DNA from: Pontederia crassipes
Lineage: Eukaryota > Streptophyta > Magnoliopsida > Commelinales > Pontederiaceae
DNA: 64,000 bases
Reading direction: 5' to 3'
Assembly: GCA_030549335.1 (NCBI GenBank)
Contig: CM060195.1
Coordinates: forward strand, 10,011,501-10,075,500
The stretch's first letter is position 1; the number at the start of each line of letters is the position of its first letter. This document shows, in pieces, positions 22,005 through 33,472 of the stretch. The notes below the pieces were generated by a model. The model saw only the letters and a program-made list of their open reading frames with translations. It searched no databases and was not told the DNA's origin. The translations under genes were made by a program, and so were the position numbers.

Positions 22005-24719
22005 ATGCAGGACTTGGACCATCAAGAGGATCTATACCTATCAGAACCTGAACCAGAGAGAGTCTTTAACAGAAGAAGAAGAATCCAAAGAGAAGAAGCT
22101 AGAAGAAGGATTTTTGAGGAAGAGGCATACAACCCTGAAATGGAAAGAGGTGTGAATCAAAATATGGCAGCTCCTAGGACTCTTACGGACTGTTATTCAC
22201 CAAGCAATGCAAGGAATCAACAAGGGGTAGGAGCCTTAGCACCTGTGGCAAATTTTGAAGTTAATCCAGCCTTGATTTCTATGATTAGGCAAAGCCAATT
22301 TTCTGGACTTGGGACTGAAGATCCAGCACGTCATTTGGACAATTTCAAGGAGATGTGCAGCACTGTAAACTTCAATAATATCCCCATGAATGCAGTGTAT
22401 ATGAGATTATTTCCCTTCTCACTCAAAGACAAGGCCAAGACATGGTACAAAGGATTGAATCCTGAAGAGGTGGCCACTTGGGAATCAATTGTTCAATTAT
22501 TTCTTTCAGAATTCTTTCCTCCTTCAAAAACTGATAACTTAAGGGATCAAATAGTGAGGTTCTATCAGTTGGACCAAGAAAACATTTGTGAGGCTTGGCA
22601 AAGGCTTCAAGGATTATTAAGGGCATGTCCCCATCATGGTTTTGAGAAGTGGCAGCTAGTCAACTACTTTCATAAGGGATTGAACTACCCTAGCAAGGTG
22701 GCATTGGATACTGCTGCAGGAGGCATCTTTGCATCTAAAAACATTGATGAAGCTTATCAACTCATTGAAAACATAGCCAAGAATCACCACTTCCTTACCC
22801 ATGATAGAACCAGGAGGCCACCCATGGACAATTCAGTGAATCAATTGTCAACTCAACTTGAAGAGGTGTTGTACAAGACTTTGGAGAGGTTGAACTTGAC
22901 TCCTAATGACAATAGGACTTCCAATTCTGAAACAAGATGTTGTATATGTGGGAATCAAGGCCATGTGTCAGAGAATTGCAACTTAATTATGCAGCAAGTG
23001 GACCAAAATGTGGATCAAATCAATGCTGTGGGCAATTATGGAATCAAACCTCCTGCTGAATTTTATACTCCAGAAAATAGGAATCATCCATACTTTTCTT
23101 ACAAGGGCAACAACTATCAAGGAGCTCCTATGCAAAATTCAAATTGGCAGCCAAAAATCCTGCCAAGGAATCAGCCACCACCACCTTATAGAAATCAAGG
23201 CCAAAGTGCACCAATTCAAAGAAATCTGTATGAGCCACCACCTCAAGTCCAAGCACCACAATTCCAAAATGAAATGAAGGAGATGCTTCAACAAATTCTG
23301 AAGAAGCAAGATAGCCAAGGAGAGGAGATATTGAAGATCAATTCTAGATTGGATGCCTTGAATGCAAATAAAAAATTGTTGGAAAGCCAAATTGCTCAAC
23401 AAGCTAGTACATCCACTAGACCTCCCTTATTCTTTCCTGGACAGCCAGAAGTGAACCCAAAGGAACAAGTCCATGCTATCCAGCTCAGGAGTGGAAGAAT
23501 GGTGGAGGAGCCAATGAAGGAAGTTGAGGATGATCAAGTCAATTCAGATTCAAAAATTGCTAAAGAGCAAAGTGAAGAACCTGAGGTGGAAATCAGGAAT
23601 TCAGGCCCCAAGATTGAAGCAAAAGCTAGGGTCTTTGACAAAGTACCTTTCCCTCAAAGGCTAATTAAGGCAAGGCAGGACAAGCAATATGGAAAGTTTT
23701 TGGAAATCCGGAAGAAGTTAAATATCAATGTGCCATTTGTGGAGGCAATTCAGGAGATGCCCTCCTATGCAAAGTTTTTGAAGAAAATCCTAACCAAGAA
23801 AAGGAGGATTATGGAGCATGACACTATTACCTTGACTGGGGAAGCCTCTGCAATCATCCAAAACAAATTGCCACCCAAGTTGAAAGATCCAGGAAGCTTC
23901 TCCATACCTTGTGAAATTGGAAATAGGAAGATTCAAAGGGCAATATGTGATTTGGGTGCATCAGTGAGTGTCATACCTCTTTCACTTTGTAGGGAGCTTG
24001 AAGTTGGAGATTTGAAGCCTACAAAATTGTCTCTACAGCTGGCAGACAAATCCATCAAGTACCCACATGGAATCATTGAGGACATACCCCTCAAAGTTGG
24101 CAAATTCTACATACCAGTAGATTTTGTGGTACTTGACATGGATGAGGACTTGAATACCCCCATTCTTCTTGGGAGACCCTTCTTAGCCACTGTTGGGGCT
24201 GTCATTGATGTCAAGGAGGGCAGATTGACCTTCCAAATTGGGGAGGAGAAGATAGAATTTAATTTGGCACAGGTTATCAGTAGACCAAATTTTCAGGAAA
24301 ATGATTTTGAGGAAGGACAGCTAGATCAAGTGGTAGAGCAAGCTTCAGCTATAATTCATATTGAAGATCCATTGCAAAGGTGTCTAATGTTTGATCATTT
24401 GAAAGAATTGGAGGATCCAGAGGCTGCAACATATCAATCTGCATTGAGTTTATCCAAATCAATAGAAAATTCAGAAAATCAGCACCAATTGCAAGAAGTT
24501 ATCACTGCTGAGCAAGGCAACTCAACTCAAACCAATTCTTTCAAATTGGAACTCAAGCCTCTCCCCAATAACCTGAAGTATGAATTCTTGGGGGATAATT
24601 CAACATTTCCAGTTATCATCAATGCAAACCTGCCCAAGAATCAAGTTGATGAGCTGTTGAAAAAACTAAGGCTGTCCAAGGAGCTGATTTTACAAGATTT
24701 GCCACTACCACCTAGCTGA
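22005..24719 (+). CDS. gag: Ath-2 gag-protease polyprotein (904 aa, uninterrupted)
   Basis: This is the longest open frame in the window. Residues 1-60 form an acidic, arginine-rich N-terminus. The plant retrotransposon gag domain lies at about 95-230 (LFPFSLKDKAKTWYK, ACPHHGFEKWQL). A CX2CX4HX4C zinc knuckle (CCICGNQGHVSENC) is at about 311-325. A Pro/Gln-rich linker and a coiled-coil-like stretch follow, then a retropepsin with DLGASVSVIPLS near 648 and ILLGRPFLAT near 725. The frame ends soon after the protease with a short tail that resembles text downstream of integrase in Ath-1. The start ATG lies in the conserved TTTATGCAGGA context. It looks translatable, and the intact frame beside absent RT and integrase suggests a non-autonomous element that keeps its own capsid. 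Whether it is expressed cannot be seen. Confidence 0.85.
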   Translation: MQDLDHQEDLYLSEPEPERVFNRRRRIQREEARRRIFEEEAYNPEMERGVNQNMAAPRTLTDCYSPSNARNQQGVGALAPVANFEVNPALISMIRQSQFSGLGTEDPARHLDNFKEMCSTVNFNNIPMNAVYMRLFPFSLKDKAKTWYKGLNPEEVATWESIVQLFLSEFFPPSKTDNLRDQIVRFYQLDQENICEAWQRLQGLLRACPHHGFEKWQLVNYFHKGLNYPSKVALDTAAGGIFASKNIDEAYQLIENIAKNHHFLTHDRTRRPPMDNSVNQLSTQLEEVLYKTLERLNLTPNDNRTSNSETRCCICGNQGHVSENCNLIMQQVDQNVDQINAVGNYGIKPPAEFYTPENRNHPYFSYKGNNYQGAPMQNSNWQPKILPRNQPPPPYRNQGQSAPIQRNLYEPPPQVQAPQFQNEMKEMLQQILKKQDSQGEEILKINSRLDALNANKKLLESQIAQQASTSTRPPLFFPGQPEVNPKEQVHAIQLRSGRMVEEPMKEVEDDQVNSDSKIAKEQSEEPEVEIRNSGPKIEAKARVFDKVPFPQRLIKARQDKQYGKFLEIRKKLNINVPFVEAIQEMPSYAKFLKKILTKKRRIMEHDTITLTGEASAIIQNKLPPKLKDPGSFSIPCEIGNRKIQRAICDLGASVSVIPLSLCRELEVGDLKPTKLSLQLADKSIKYPHGIIEDIPLKVGKFYIPVDFVVLDMDEDLNTPILLGRPFLATVGAVIDVKEGRLTFQIGEEKIEFNLAQVISRPNFQENDFEEGQLDQVVEQASAIIHIEDPLQRCLMFDHLKELEDPEAATYQSALSLSKSIENSENQHQLQEVITAEQGNSTQTNSFKLELKPLPNNLKYEFLGDNSTFPVIINANLPKNQVDELLKKLRLSKELILQDLPLPPS

Positions 24720-26186
24720 TTTCACCTTGTATCAATGTCTAGCCAAAGACATTAAAGAAAGACACTTCTTGGGAGGTAACCCAAGCCACTTTACACTTAA
24801 TCTTTCTGTTTTTGCAGGAATAAGGGATGAGGAACAGGTTCAATTCACAAGTCTCAAATTCAGGGAATACCCTTACCCCTATTTTTTATTTTCCACTGAA
24901 AACTTAATGATAACTGATATATTTTTCTCATTATGCTACATTGATCGTATTATCATCTGAATTAACATTCATTTCAGTTTTCCCAATCTATTATAGCCTA
25001 ATTTCAGTGAATTTTAGGAATTCCCAATGCAATGTTAAATTCTGCACTCAAAAATTTGATTATTTGCAAATCTGCCATACCAATTGATATTCTTTGTTTC
25101 TCTGCAGGATCAGTTGCAATTAATGAAGGTTAGACCACCCAAAGTTTCTGGATGAAGTGCCAAGAGAATTCAAATGTCCAATTTAATGCATTTCAATCAC
25201 ACCCACCCCTCTCCCTTGCCTTTATTTCAACCCTGAGGACAGTGTTGAGAACAAGCTTGGGGGAGGAAACCTGGTGCTTTTCTAACCTTTACACCATGTT
25301 TTTAATTGATTTTAATATTCATATCATAATTCATACCAAGTTATCATTGGTTTTCACAAGTTATCACTAGTTATCACTCGATTATCAATTTTTGGACCCA
25401 ACTCAATTCTGAATTCATTTTAACTCTGAAATGGGTAGAATACTTCATTTTGACAGTGGGTGCACCCCAATACCAAGTGGCCAACTTGGCCATTAGCCTT
25501 CTTGCTTTAATTGGCATTATGAATTCAGATGCATTTGAATGAAATTTCTAGCTGAAAATTTTTCCTTTTTGTGGGTCACACTAGCTGATACTTATGGATT
25601 GAATTAGTAATATCAGATGTCTAGAAGGGAGTCAAGGCTCTTGCTGCCATGCTAAATAGGAAAACTTGACTTTTTGGATAAAGGGATCTAAACTATACTT
25701 GATTTTGAACTGTTGCTCACTTCATGAACAGGATAGAAAAATGAAAAAAGGAAAAGTAAAAAGTCATTTGCATGCATAGAAAAAAGGAAGAGAGCAAAAC
25801 TTCCAAAGGAATCTCTCCTAAAGAAAGCATGAATAAAAATCAGGTGCTAAACCTGTTTATATGCATTTCATGAATAAAAGTCAGGTGTTAAACCTGTTTA
25901 ATCAATTGAAAATCTGTTCATGAAGAGATTTGTAGTTCAACCCCTTTGTAAAGTTGACAATTCCGACAATTCAAACATGTTATTTCTAGTACTTCTTCCA
26001 TGGCTTAAATTTTCTTTAGCCTCTGTGGTTCCCTAGCTAGAAATTGAGTTTTTGGAAAGAATGAAGTGTTGGCAAAGTGGAAAACTCATTGGATTCAATT
26101 CAGCTAATCTTTACTTCATTTGTGGACTTTTAATTCAAGTTTGTCCTTAATTTCTGAATGTTTTGCTTGAGGACAAGCAAAAGGCT
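24720..26186 (+). other. Ath-2 non-coding 3' region
   Basis: It is collinear with the Ath-1 region 6771-8343 and contains no convincing frame. Two palindromes CAGGT/ACCTG lie at 25841-25855 and 25882-25896, each preceded by CATGAATAAAA. Confidence 0.65.
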
Positions 26187-26201
26187 AAGCTTGGGGGAGT
26201 T
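26187..26201 (+). other. Polypurine tract of Ath-2
   Basis: AAGCTTGGGGGAGTT lies directly before the 3' LTR (TGATCACTTGC). Confidence 0.88.
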
Positions 26202-27243
26202 TGATCACTTGCTGATCACTATATGATTTTAACCCATTTTAGATGAAATTCATACATATCGAGTCCCATTTTTGCCTATTTTTTGGCCAATTATACTTGG
26301 AATGCAAACATTGTGATAACTAGTTGATATTCCTCATTTCATACTTAATTCCATGTGCATAGAGGTTCTGAAATGCCAAAATCCATTAATATTTAAATTC
26401 TATGCCAAGTTATCATTTTGAGGACAAGTTATCATTCCTAAGTGCCAAGTTATCATTATTTTGAATGAACTGATTTTCAATGGCTTTCTTGCCCTAAATC
26501 CATCATTATCATGCATAAATCATATTTGGATAGTCACATCTCAACTTGTGCAAAGTTTTAAGTCCATTTGAACAAGTTATCATTTTTCAAGTGCCAAGTT
26601 ATCGTTAAAGGGCAATTCTATCATTTCGACTTGCAAAACCATTAATTCTGCACAGGGACCTTAAGCAATCATCTTATTATTGTTCTAACTCATTGCTGGT
26701 CAAATTTCATCACATTTGGATAATCAAAACTCAAGTTATGATAAGTTATCATTTTTAAGTCATATAAGTTATCATTTTTGGGGCACTCAAGTTATCACTC
26801 CTTAGGAATCTTATTCATATTTGATTTCTGACCTCACTCACTTGTCACTCTAATCAATTTGATGCCTAAAATGCTTTGAACCACCCATATTAGGACATTT
26901 TCCAAGATTTCCATAAAGTTATCATTCCGGGTCCTTGAATTCATTCATATCGATATAAGTTTTCATTCTTGCACAACACATTATCCCATCTGATATTTGA
27001 ACTAGTTACCAGTATTATCCTAATCCTTATTTGTCAAAATACTACTCAAGAGCTTTGATGCTTGCTGTTTGGGTTTTTGTAGCAAGGAGAAAAGGTGGCC
27101 AAAAGGTGAAAAAAGTAGGGGGGGACCATCTACTTTTTCCTGCACAAAAAGGAATCTGCAGCTGGAATTTCTGCAGGGGACACATGGCTGCAATCAAAGC
27201 ATAAAGAATGTTCTGATGCTGATCCAAGGGTGGAAAGGAGTGA

Positions 27244-27250
27244 TATAAAA
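27244..27250 (+). promoter_or_regulatory. TATA box of the Ath-2 3' LTR
   Basis: TATAAAA in the context GATATAAAAGCTGG is conserved at the same place in both LTRs of Ath-4 (43161-43169 and 53161-53169, minus strand) and, as TATATAAG, in Ath-5. It marks the probable U3/R boundary about 30 bp downstream. Confidence 0.65.
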
Positions 27251-27570
27251 GCTGGATTTTTCTGGAGGAGAAGAGGGCTGGTCATTCAAGGGGGGTTTGA
27301 GCAAGGAAGGAGGTTGCTGCTGCTGATTTGCTGCTGCTGGCCGAGAAGCTTCAAAGAACCATGAATTGTATCTGTTTCTTATACCATTTGATGTCAAATC
27401 TTGTAAATATGAGGAGCTAAACTCCATTTCTTCTAGGATAGGGTAGTAGTTTAGATTAGTTTTGGATGGATATGGACTGTTTTATAATTCCTGCACTGAA
27501 TCATTTGCTGATTTTTAGATTTCAGAATTATTTAGAGTTATTTCTTGCCATTGTTGGATCCTATTGTAAT

Positions 27571-28861
27571 CTATAGCGGAGAAGTTATCATTTGATCCAT
27601 CCCTAGTTCAGAAATGGATTAGAAATCAATGTCAAGTTTTGAATTCCAATTTAATTGAAGTTCTGATTTCTGAAATCTAGATTTTCTAGTTTCTATTTTC
27701 TGAATTGCCTGAACCTGAACTCCTGAACCTTTGAATCTGTTTGCCATTGTGGATCTGATTAATAGAGCAACTGGAAGGTTGATATTGTCCCAAATCTTGA
27801 TCAGAAATGAATCAAGATTGTTTGGCATTCTTTATAATTCAAATCTGTTCATTGTTACTAATCTGATTTTAAAAACTGAATTCTGATTTCCTGATTCTTG
27901 AATTTTCTAATTTCTGTGGATATCACATTCTGTTCTTCATTTCTAACCTGATTAATTGAGTCATTGGGATGTTGCTATTGTCCTTATCTTATTCAGGAAT
28001 GAATCAAGATTGTTTGGACAATCATTTGACTCAAACCAGATTTTTCCACTGATTCCTGAATAGAAATCAGAATTCTGATTTTTCTGATTCCTCATTGGAA
28101 TCTGTTTTTACCAATTGAGTCCCCTGAATTATTCCATTCACTAATAAGTGAACTTTAGGGATGTCTTGTAGTCCAAAGATGGGTCAAGAATCAATTGGTA
28201 AGTCAGATTTCTATTGGTTTAAAATTCTGATTTCTAAATTACTGATTTCATGTTTTTTTGGTTTCCTGAATTCCAAAATCTGATTTCCTGGGCTTTGGAT
28301 CTGATTGTCATCAAGGATTGGATTAATTGAATAGTTGAGAGGCCAATATATGCCATGATCTTATTCAGAAATGAATCAAGATCTTTGACAATTCAAGATT
28401 CAAATCTGATTTTTCCAAAATCTGATTTCTGAGTTTGATTTTAAATTCTATTTTCTGATTGTTTGGAATCTGATTTGCCAATTGTTAATCCCTATTTTAT
28501 TCAAATCACTGAGAGGTGTACTCTAGGAATCCCTTGCAGTCCAGAGATGGGTCAAGGGGCATTTGGCAAACTTGAATTTCATCAATCCACATTGCTGATT
28601 TTCCTGAAATGCTGATTTCTGTTTTCTCATTTTTCTAACTTCTGATTTCCATTGTCAACCCTCATTTTAATCCACTACTGAGAGGTAGTCTTAAGGGCTT
28701 CCTTGAGATCCAGAGATGGGCCAAGGAGCAATGGAAATTGTGAACTCATGTGGTCATATGTTTTGCATTTCCAATTGAGTGTGTTTGTGTGGATTTCAAT
28801 TTACTTTGCAACCAAGAGGTTGATTTTAAATCCTCCTGGAATTCAGAGATGAATCAAGGAT
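27571..28861 (+). other. Array of about eight two-hairpin modules in the Ath-2 3' LTR
   Basis: Clear modules lie at 27768-27819, 28137-28189, 28507-28558, 28674-28727 and 28809-28861; weaker ones start near 27571, 27959 and 28336. Spacing is about 135-200 bp, with TTCTGATTT-rich spacers. First-hairpin stems include CAACT/GGTTG (loop GGAA), TTCACT/AGTGAA, ACTACT/GGTAGT and CAACC/GGTTG. Second-hairpin stems include AATCTTGA/TCAAGATT, GATCTT/AAGATC, CCCTTG/CAAGGG and TCCTTG/CAAGGA. Confidence 0.6.
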
Positions 28862-29539
28862 CACAAGCACCATTATTGAGTAGATTTCATCCTGGTTTAA
28901 TTGATTGGAGTGATTCCATCTTTTTATGATTGCAATTGCAAGTTATCATTCCAAACTTCCTTGAATTGCAAAAATCAGCATTGAACTTTCTTTTGAGCCC
29001 AATGATAACTTGATTTTCAGTGAGGACCCTCTTTTGATTCAACCTAGCTAACAACTATATAATCTTATATTGTTTAGTTAGAGGCCAATTGAGCTGTGGA
29101 AACAGCCATTTTCAAGTTGAATCAAAAGTTGGACATTTAGTGATAACTTGTTCCATTCCATCCTTAATTAATTTAGATGAACCCCAAATCCTAGAAGAAC
29201 CTTCCTCATAGATAGTTAAACCTTTTTAGACTTCAATTTAGCATTTATAATTCTGTTTTGCAAGAATTTCCAAAACCCAAAAACCAGTTATCATTTCACT
29301 TTCCATTAAAAATCTGTTTTCACTATTCATTAAAAATCTATTTTTAGCCACTTAAGTAGAACTAATCTAGATTTTTTTAGGGTGTCTTAGACTTCAAATT
29401 CTTGTGGATACGACAACCTGAGTCTACTACAACTTACTTGTGCACTTGCAGCTAGTGAGTTGGGAGACCAAAAAAATAAAAATTGACATTTTCTTTAATT
29501 TCAGCAAGTTATCACTAGAAAACCCAAATATCGCTATCA

Positions 29540-31800
29540 CCTAGTAGATTGCATGTTGCCTTTTATCCTTCCTTTGTCCCAACACTGCCCCCACAGCTTG
29601 ATCACTGGCATCACACATAATTTTGAACGGTAGAGACCAATCAGGTGGTTGGATGATTGGAGCGGTTGTGAGAGCCTTTTTCAAAGTGTTAAAGGCTTTT
29701 AAACATTGTTCATCGAAGATGAACTCCACGTCTTTGGATAGTAGTTTTGTCAAGGGTCTCGCAATGAGAGAAAAGTTCTTGATGAAACGTAGATAGAATC
29801 CAGCGTGTCCAAGAAAGCTTCTGATTCCTTTGATATTAGTAGGTGGAGGTAATCTTTCAATTACTTCTATTTTAGCCTTATCAACTTTAATACCTCGACT
29901 TGAAACAACATGGCCAAGGACTACACCTTCTTGTACCAGGAAGTGACATTTCTCCCAGTTCAACACTAGGTTAGATTCCGCACATCTTTGTAACATTTTT
30001 CCTAAATTATGAAGACAGACTTCAAAAGAAGTGCCATACACGGAAAAGTCGTCCATGAATACCTCCATTATTTCTTCAATATAATCAGAGAAAATTGACA
30101 TCATGAACCTTTGAAAACTGGCTGGAGCATTGCATAATCCGAAAGGCATCCTTCTGTATGCAAAGGTTCCATAAGGACAAGTAAAGGTAGTTTTTTCTTG
30201 ATCTTCTCGATGAATGGGGATTTGATGAAATCCAGAAAATCCATCCAAGTAACAAAAATAGGAATGGTTTGCCAATCTTTCTAACATTTGGTCAATAAAA
30301 GGTAATGGAAAATGATCCTTCCTTGTTGCCTTATTAAGTTTCCTGAAGTCGATACACATCCTCCATCCGGTAACCGTTCGCGTGAAAATGAATTTGTCCG
30401 ACTCTGTCTTTACTACCGTCATTCCTCCCTTTTTTGGTACGACTTGCACGGGACTTACCCACTGACTATCTGATATAGGGTAGATAATTCCTGCATCCAA
30501 TAATTTAATCACTTCTTTTTTCACTACCTCTTTCATTGCTGGATTAAGCCTTCTTTGTCCCTCTATGGAGGGTTTATGGTCTTTTTCCATATAATACAGT
30601 GCATACATATAGCAGGATTAATTCCTTTGAGATCATCCAAAGTGTATCCGATTACATGCTTGTAAGCCTTTAGCTTATCCAGTAGCTGCTGAAGCTGAGT
30701 TGTCTTTAAATCTGCGTCCACAATCACTGGATAAGTAGTGTCTTCTCCTAGAAATTCATACTTGAGATTTTGAGGAAGCTTCTTTAATTCTAACTTTGTT
30801 AGCTTCCTGGAGCTAGGTTGTTGTATAATTTCTGTCGGTTGGTCCTCCAGTGGAGCGTTAGGGTGCTTTGTTTCAGTAGAGAGTATGCGGCTTGTGAGAA
30901 TGCCCGCTTCTTCTTCTGTCCACAAAGATGATTCTTGAGCTTCAAGAGATACTTCCAGAGGGTCTGATATATGATTAACTGATGCCACCTTCTGTACAAG
31001 AGAATCTAGTTGCTCAAGTTGAAGACAGTGGTCTTCCATATCCGAGCAGTTCATAAGATGATTTAGTAGAAATTCAACTGTGTCATCACCTATTTGAAAG
31101 GTAAGACGACCTTGTTTAACATCAATTACTGCTCCGGCTGTAGCTAAAAAGGGTCTCCCTAACAAAATGGCATGTAGAAGTCCGGCTGTAACATCAATTA
31201 CTGACCTTGATTATCTTCGTCCATGTCCAGGACTACAAAGTCGGCTGGCATGTAGAAGTTGCCTACTTTGATGGGTATGTCCTCCAGAATTCCCTGTGGG
31301 ATTTTTATGGATCTATCTGCCAATTGGAGGGAGATATTCGTGGGCTTAATATCACCCATTTCAAGTTTCTTACACAATGACAGAGGTATAACACTTACTA
31401 AAGCATCAAGGTCACATAAGGCTCTTCGTATCTTTCGATTTCCTATTTCGTAGGGTATGGAGAAACTCCTCGAATCTTTTAGCTTCGGAGGTAATCTATT
31501 TTGAATTACCGCACTTGCCTCAGCAGTTAGCACGACAGTTTCGTTTTCTTGTATCCTCCTTTTCTTCGATAAAATATCTTTCAAAAATTTGGCATATGCT
31601 GGCATCTCTTGAATAGCTTCCACAAAAGGCACATTGATATAGAGTTTTTTTAGGATTTCTACGAGCTTGCCGAATTGTTGGTCTTGTCTAGATTTCTTGA
31701 GGGCTTTAGGAAATGGTGTCCGCGAAGAATAGCTATGTTGTCCCTCAGCAGGCTGTTGTTTGGACTTATTTGGTTTATTCATTGTGTCTTCTGGTTGGAC
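29540..31800 (-). pseudogene. Ath-3 protease, reverse transcriptase and partial RNase H region
   Basis: The protease part shows PYEIGNRKIRRALCDL and LGRPFLATAGAVIDV. The RT part is well preserved: GWRMCIDFRKLNKAT, FMDDFSVYG with the catalytic Asp pair, [18 protein letters not shown] and [12 protein letters not shown]. It then passes into RNase H ([15 protein letters not shown]) and stops at the junction with Ath-2. This is the best-preserved RT core after Ath-4. It is part of a broken element. Confidence 0.85.
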
Positions 31801-32310
31801 TATCTGATTTTGGTCACCAACTTCATCTGTTACTTCTGTCGAGACCTCTGCCCTTGTTCTTTTAGTACTATCAACTGTCTTTCCACTTCTTAAAGTTACA
31901 GCTTGGACTTATTCTTTTGGATTCTTTTCTGGTTGTCCGGGTAAGATGCCTGGTAGTCTTGAAGACGACGCAGCTTGTTGAGCTATCTAATTTTCCAATA
32001 TTTTGTTATGAATGGAGAGGCTTTCTATTTTTTCGAACATTTTCTGCATCAGGGTGTCCTATTTTGACATATATTTCTCCATCATTGCTTCTAACTTATT
32101 GGTAGAAGAAAACCCTTGTTCTGTCGAGGAATTTTGAGGTTGTGTTCTCTGATTGAATTTGTTTTGCCAACCGGGAGCCTGATTTTGCTGAGGATTATCT
32201 CTGTAGGAGAACTTTGGATTATTTCTCCATCCTGGATTGAAAGTGTTAGAGTATGAATCATTATTCGATGGATATTGGCCTATAGCATTAGCTTGTTGTT
32301 GGTGCCCTTG

Positions 32311-33347
32311 CTATTTTAGCAGCTCGCAGTGCACAGAAATGTGATCGGATGAACCACATATTTCAGAACATCTTGCTATCATATTAATAGTTGGTGTAGC
32401 TTCATTGAGCCCCAGTCGACTAATTGCTTTTTGAACTATGTACTCTACCTTGGAAGTAAAATCTTCACCGTCAAGCCGAGTTTGAGTTGATGCTGCGGAT
32501 TCAATAGATCTTGAATGAGCTAAGAAATGTTGATTCCGAGCGATCTCTTCTATAAGTTGATAGGCTTCATCCACATTTTACTTTATAAACACACCATCTG
32601 CAGCATTGTCAAGTGCCATTTTTGAGGTGTAATTGAGTCCATTGTGGAACGATTGGACCAGAATCCATTTGCTCAAACCATGGTGCGGACACGACTTCAG
32701 CAATGTTTTGAATCTTTGCCAAGCTTCATACAACGTCTCCTGGTCCTTTTGCACAAAACCAATGACTTGATTTCTGATCCTTATGGTTTTGCTGGGAGGA
32801 AAATATTCTGACAAAAAGGCTTTTACTAGTTGCTCCCAGGTATTTAATTCCCGCGGTTCCAGGGATTGTAACCATTGTTTGGCCTTACCCCTTAGCGAGA
32901 AGGAAAAAACTCTCAATCTCAATGCTTCTGGAGACACCCCATTCAACTTAGTTGTCTCGCATATTTCCAAAAAATCTTTAAGGTGTTGATTTGGATCTTC
33001 ATCTGGAGTTCCTCCAAATTGATTTTGTTGAATCGTAGAGATTAGAGATGATTTCAACTCAAAATTGGCTTGAATGGCGGGCTTTAAAATTGCCGACTCT
33101 AGTCCATCTGCGGTAGGAGTATAAAGTTCTTCTAATGATGGGACCGGTGGTCGCGGTTGGAGTGGTCTTGTTGGTCAGCCATCATTTCGATCTCCGGATT
33201 AAAATTCTCTTCGAGCTCTATAGATTGAGTGCTACTTGTACCTTCAGGACGTGATGTTCTACACTTGTATTCTCGCACTCTTCTCTTAAAAGTTCGATCG
33301 ATTTCGGGATCTAATTCGAGTAGTTGACTGCGAATACTTCTGGGCAT
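32311..33347 (-). pseudogene. gag: Ath-3 gag region
   Basis: It starts MPRSIRSQLLELDPEIDRTF with an arginine-rich N-terminus. The gag domain shows QLVKAFLSEYFPPSKT, ETLYEAWQRFKTLLKSCP and a zinc-knuckle-like stretch (CSEICGSSDHISVHC). The text is clearly different from the Ath-1/2/4/5 gag. It is part of a broken element. Confidence 0.8.
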
Positions 33348-33448
33348 ATACTATTCCCTGAAATCAATTGAGAAAATATAATCAGATGCAAATAACGCTT
33401 TAACAAAATAAATAAGGATATAAATGAAAGGTAAATAATTAATCAAAA

Positions 33449-33466
33449 TCCTCGGCAACGGCGTCA
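33449..33466 (-). other. tRNA-Asp-type primer-binding site of Ath-3
   Basis: The plus strand reads TCCTCGGCAACGGCGTCA, close to the tRNA-Asp 3' end, six bases from the LTR at 33473. Confidence 0.82.
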
Positions 33467-33472
33467 AAAACT

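Larger units (their letters stand above)
20080..29539 (+). mobile_element. Ath-2, Athila-lineage element with gag-protease only
   Basis: Parts: partial 5' LTR (20080-21816), tRNA-Asp primer-binding site, leader, one long gag-protease frame (22005-24719), non-coding 3' region, polypurine tract and full-length 3' LTR (26202-29539). No reverse transcriptase, RNase H or integrase is seen, so it could have moved only with enzymes from a relative such as Ath-4. The shared LTR stretch differs by about three bases in a sampled 300, suggesting a young insertion. The right end abuts Ath-3 pol. The left end abuts UBP copy A without matching Ath-3 sequence, so the 5' side has been rearranged. Confidence 0.88.
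26202..29539 (+). repeat. 3' LTR of Ath-2 (3338 bp)
   Basis: It begins TGATCACTTGCTGATCAC and ends CGCTATCA. U3 carries about nine AAGTTATC motifs between 26400 and 26940. A TATA box lies at 27244-27250, and about eight two-hairpin modules follow between 27571 and 28861. It is the most complete LTR of this subfamily in the window. Confidence 0.9.
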
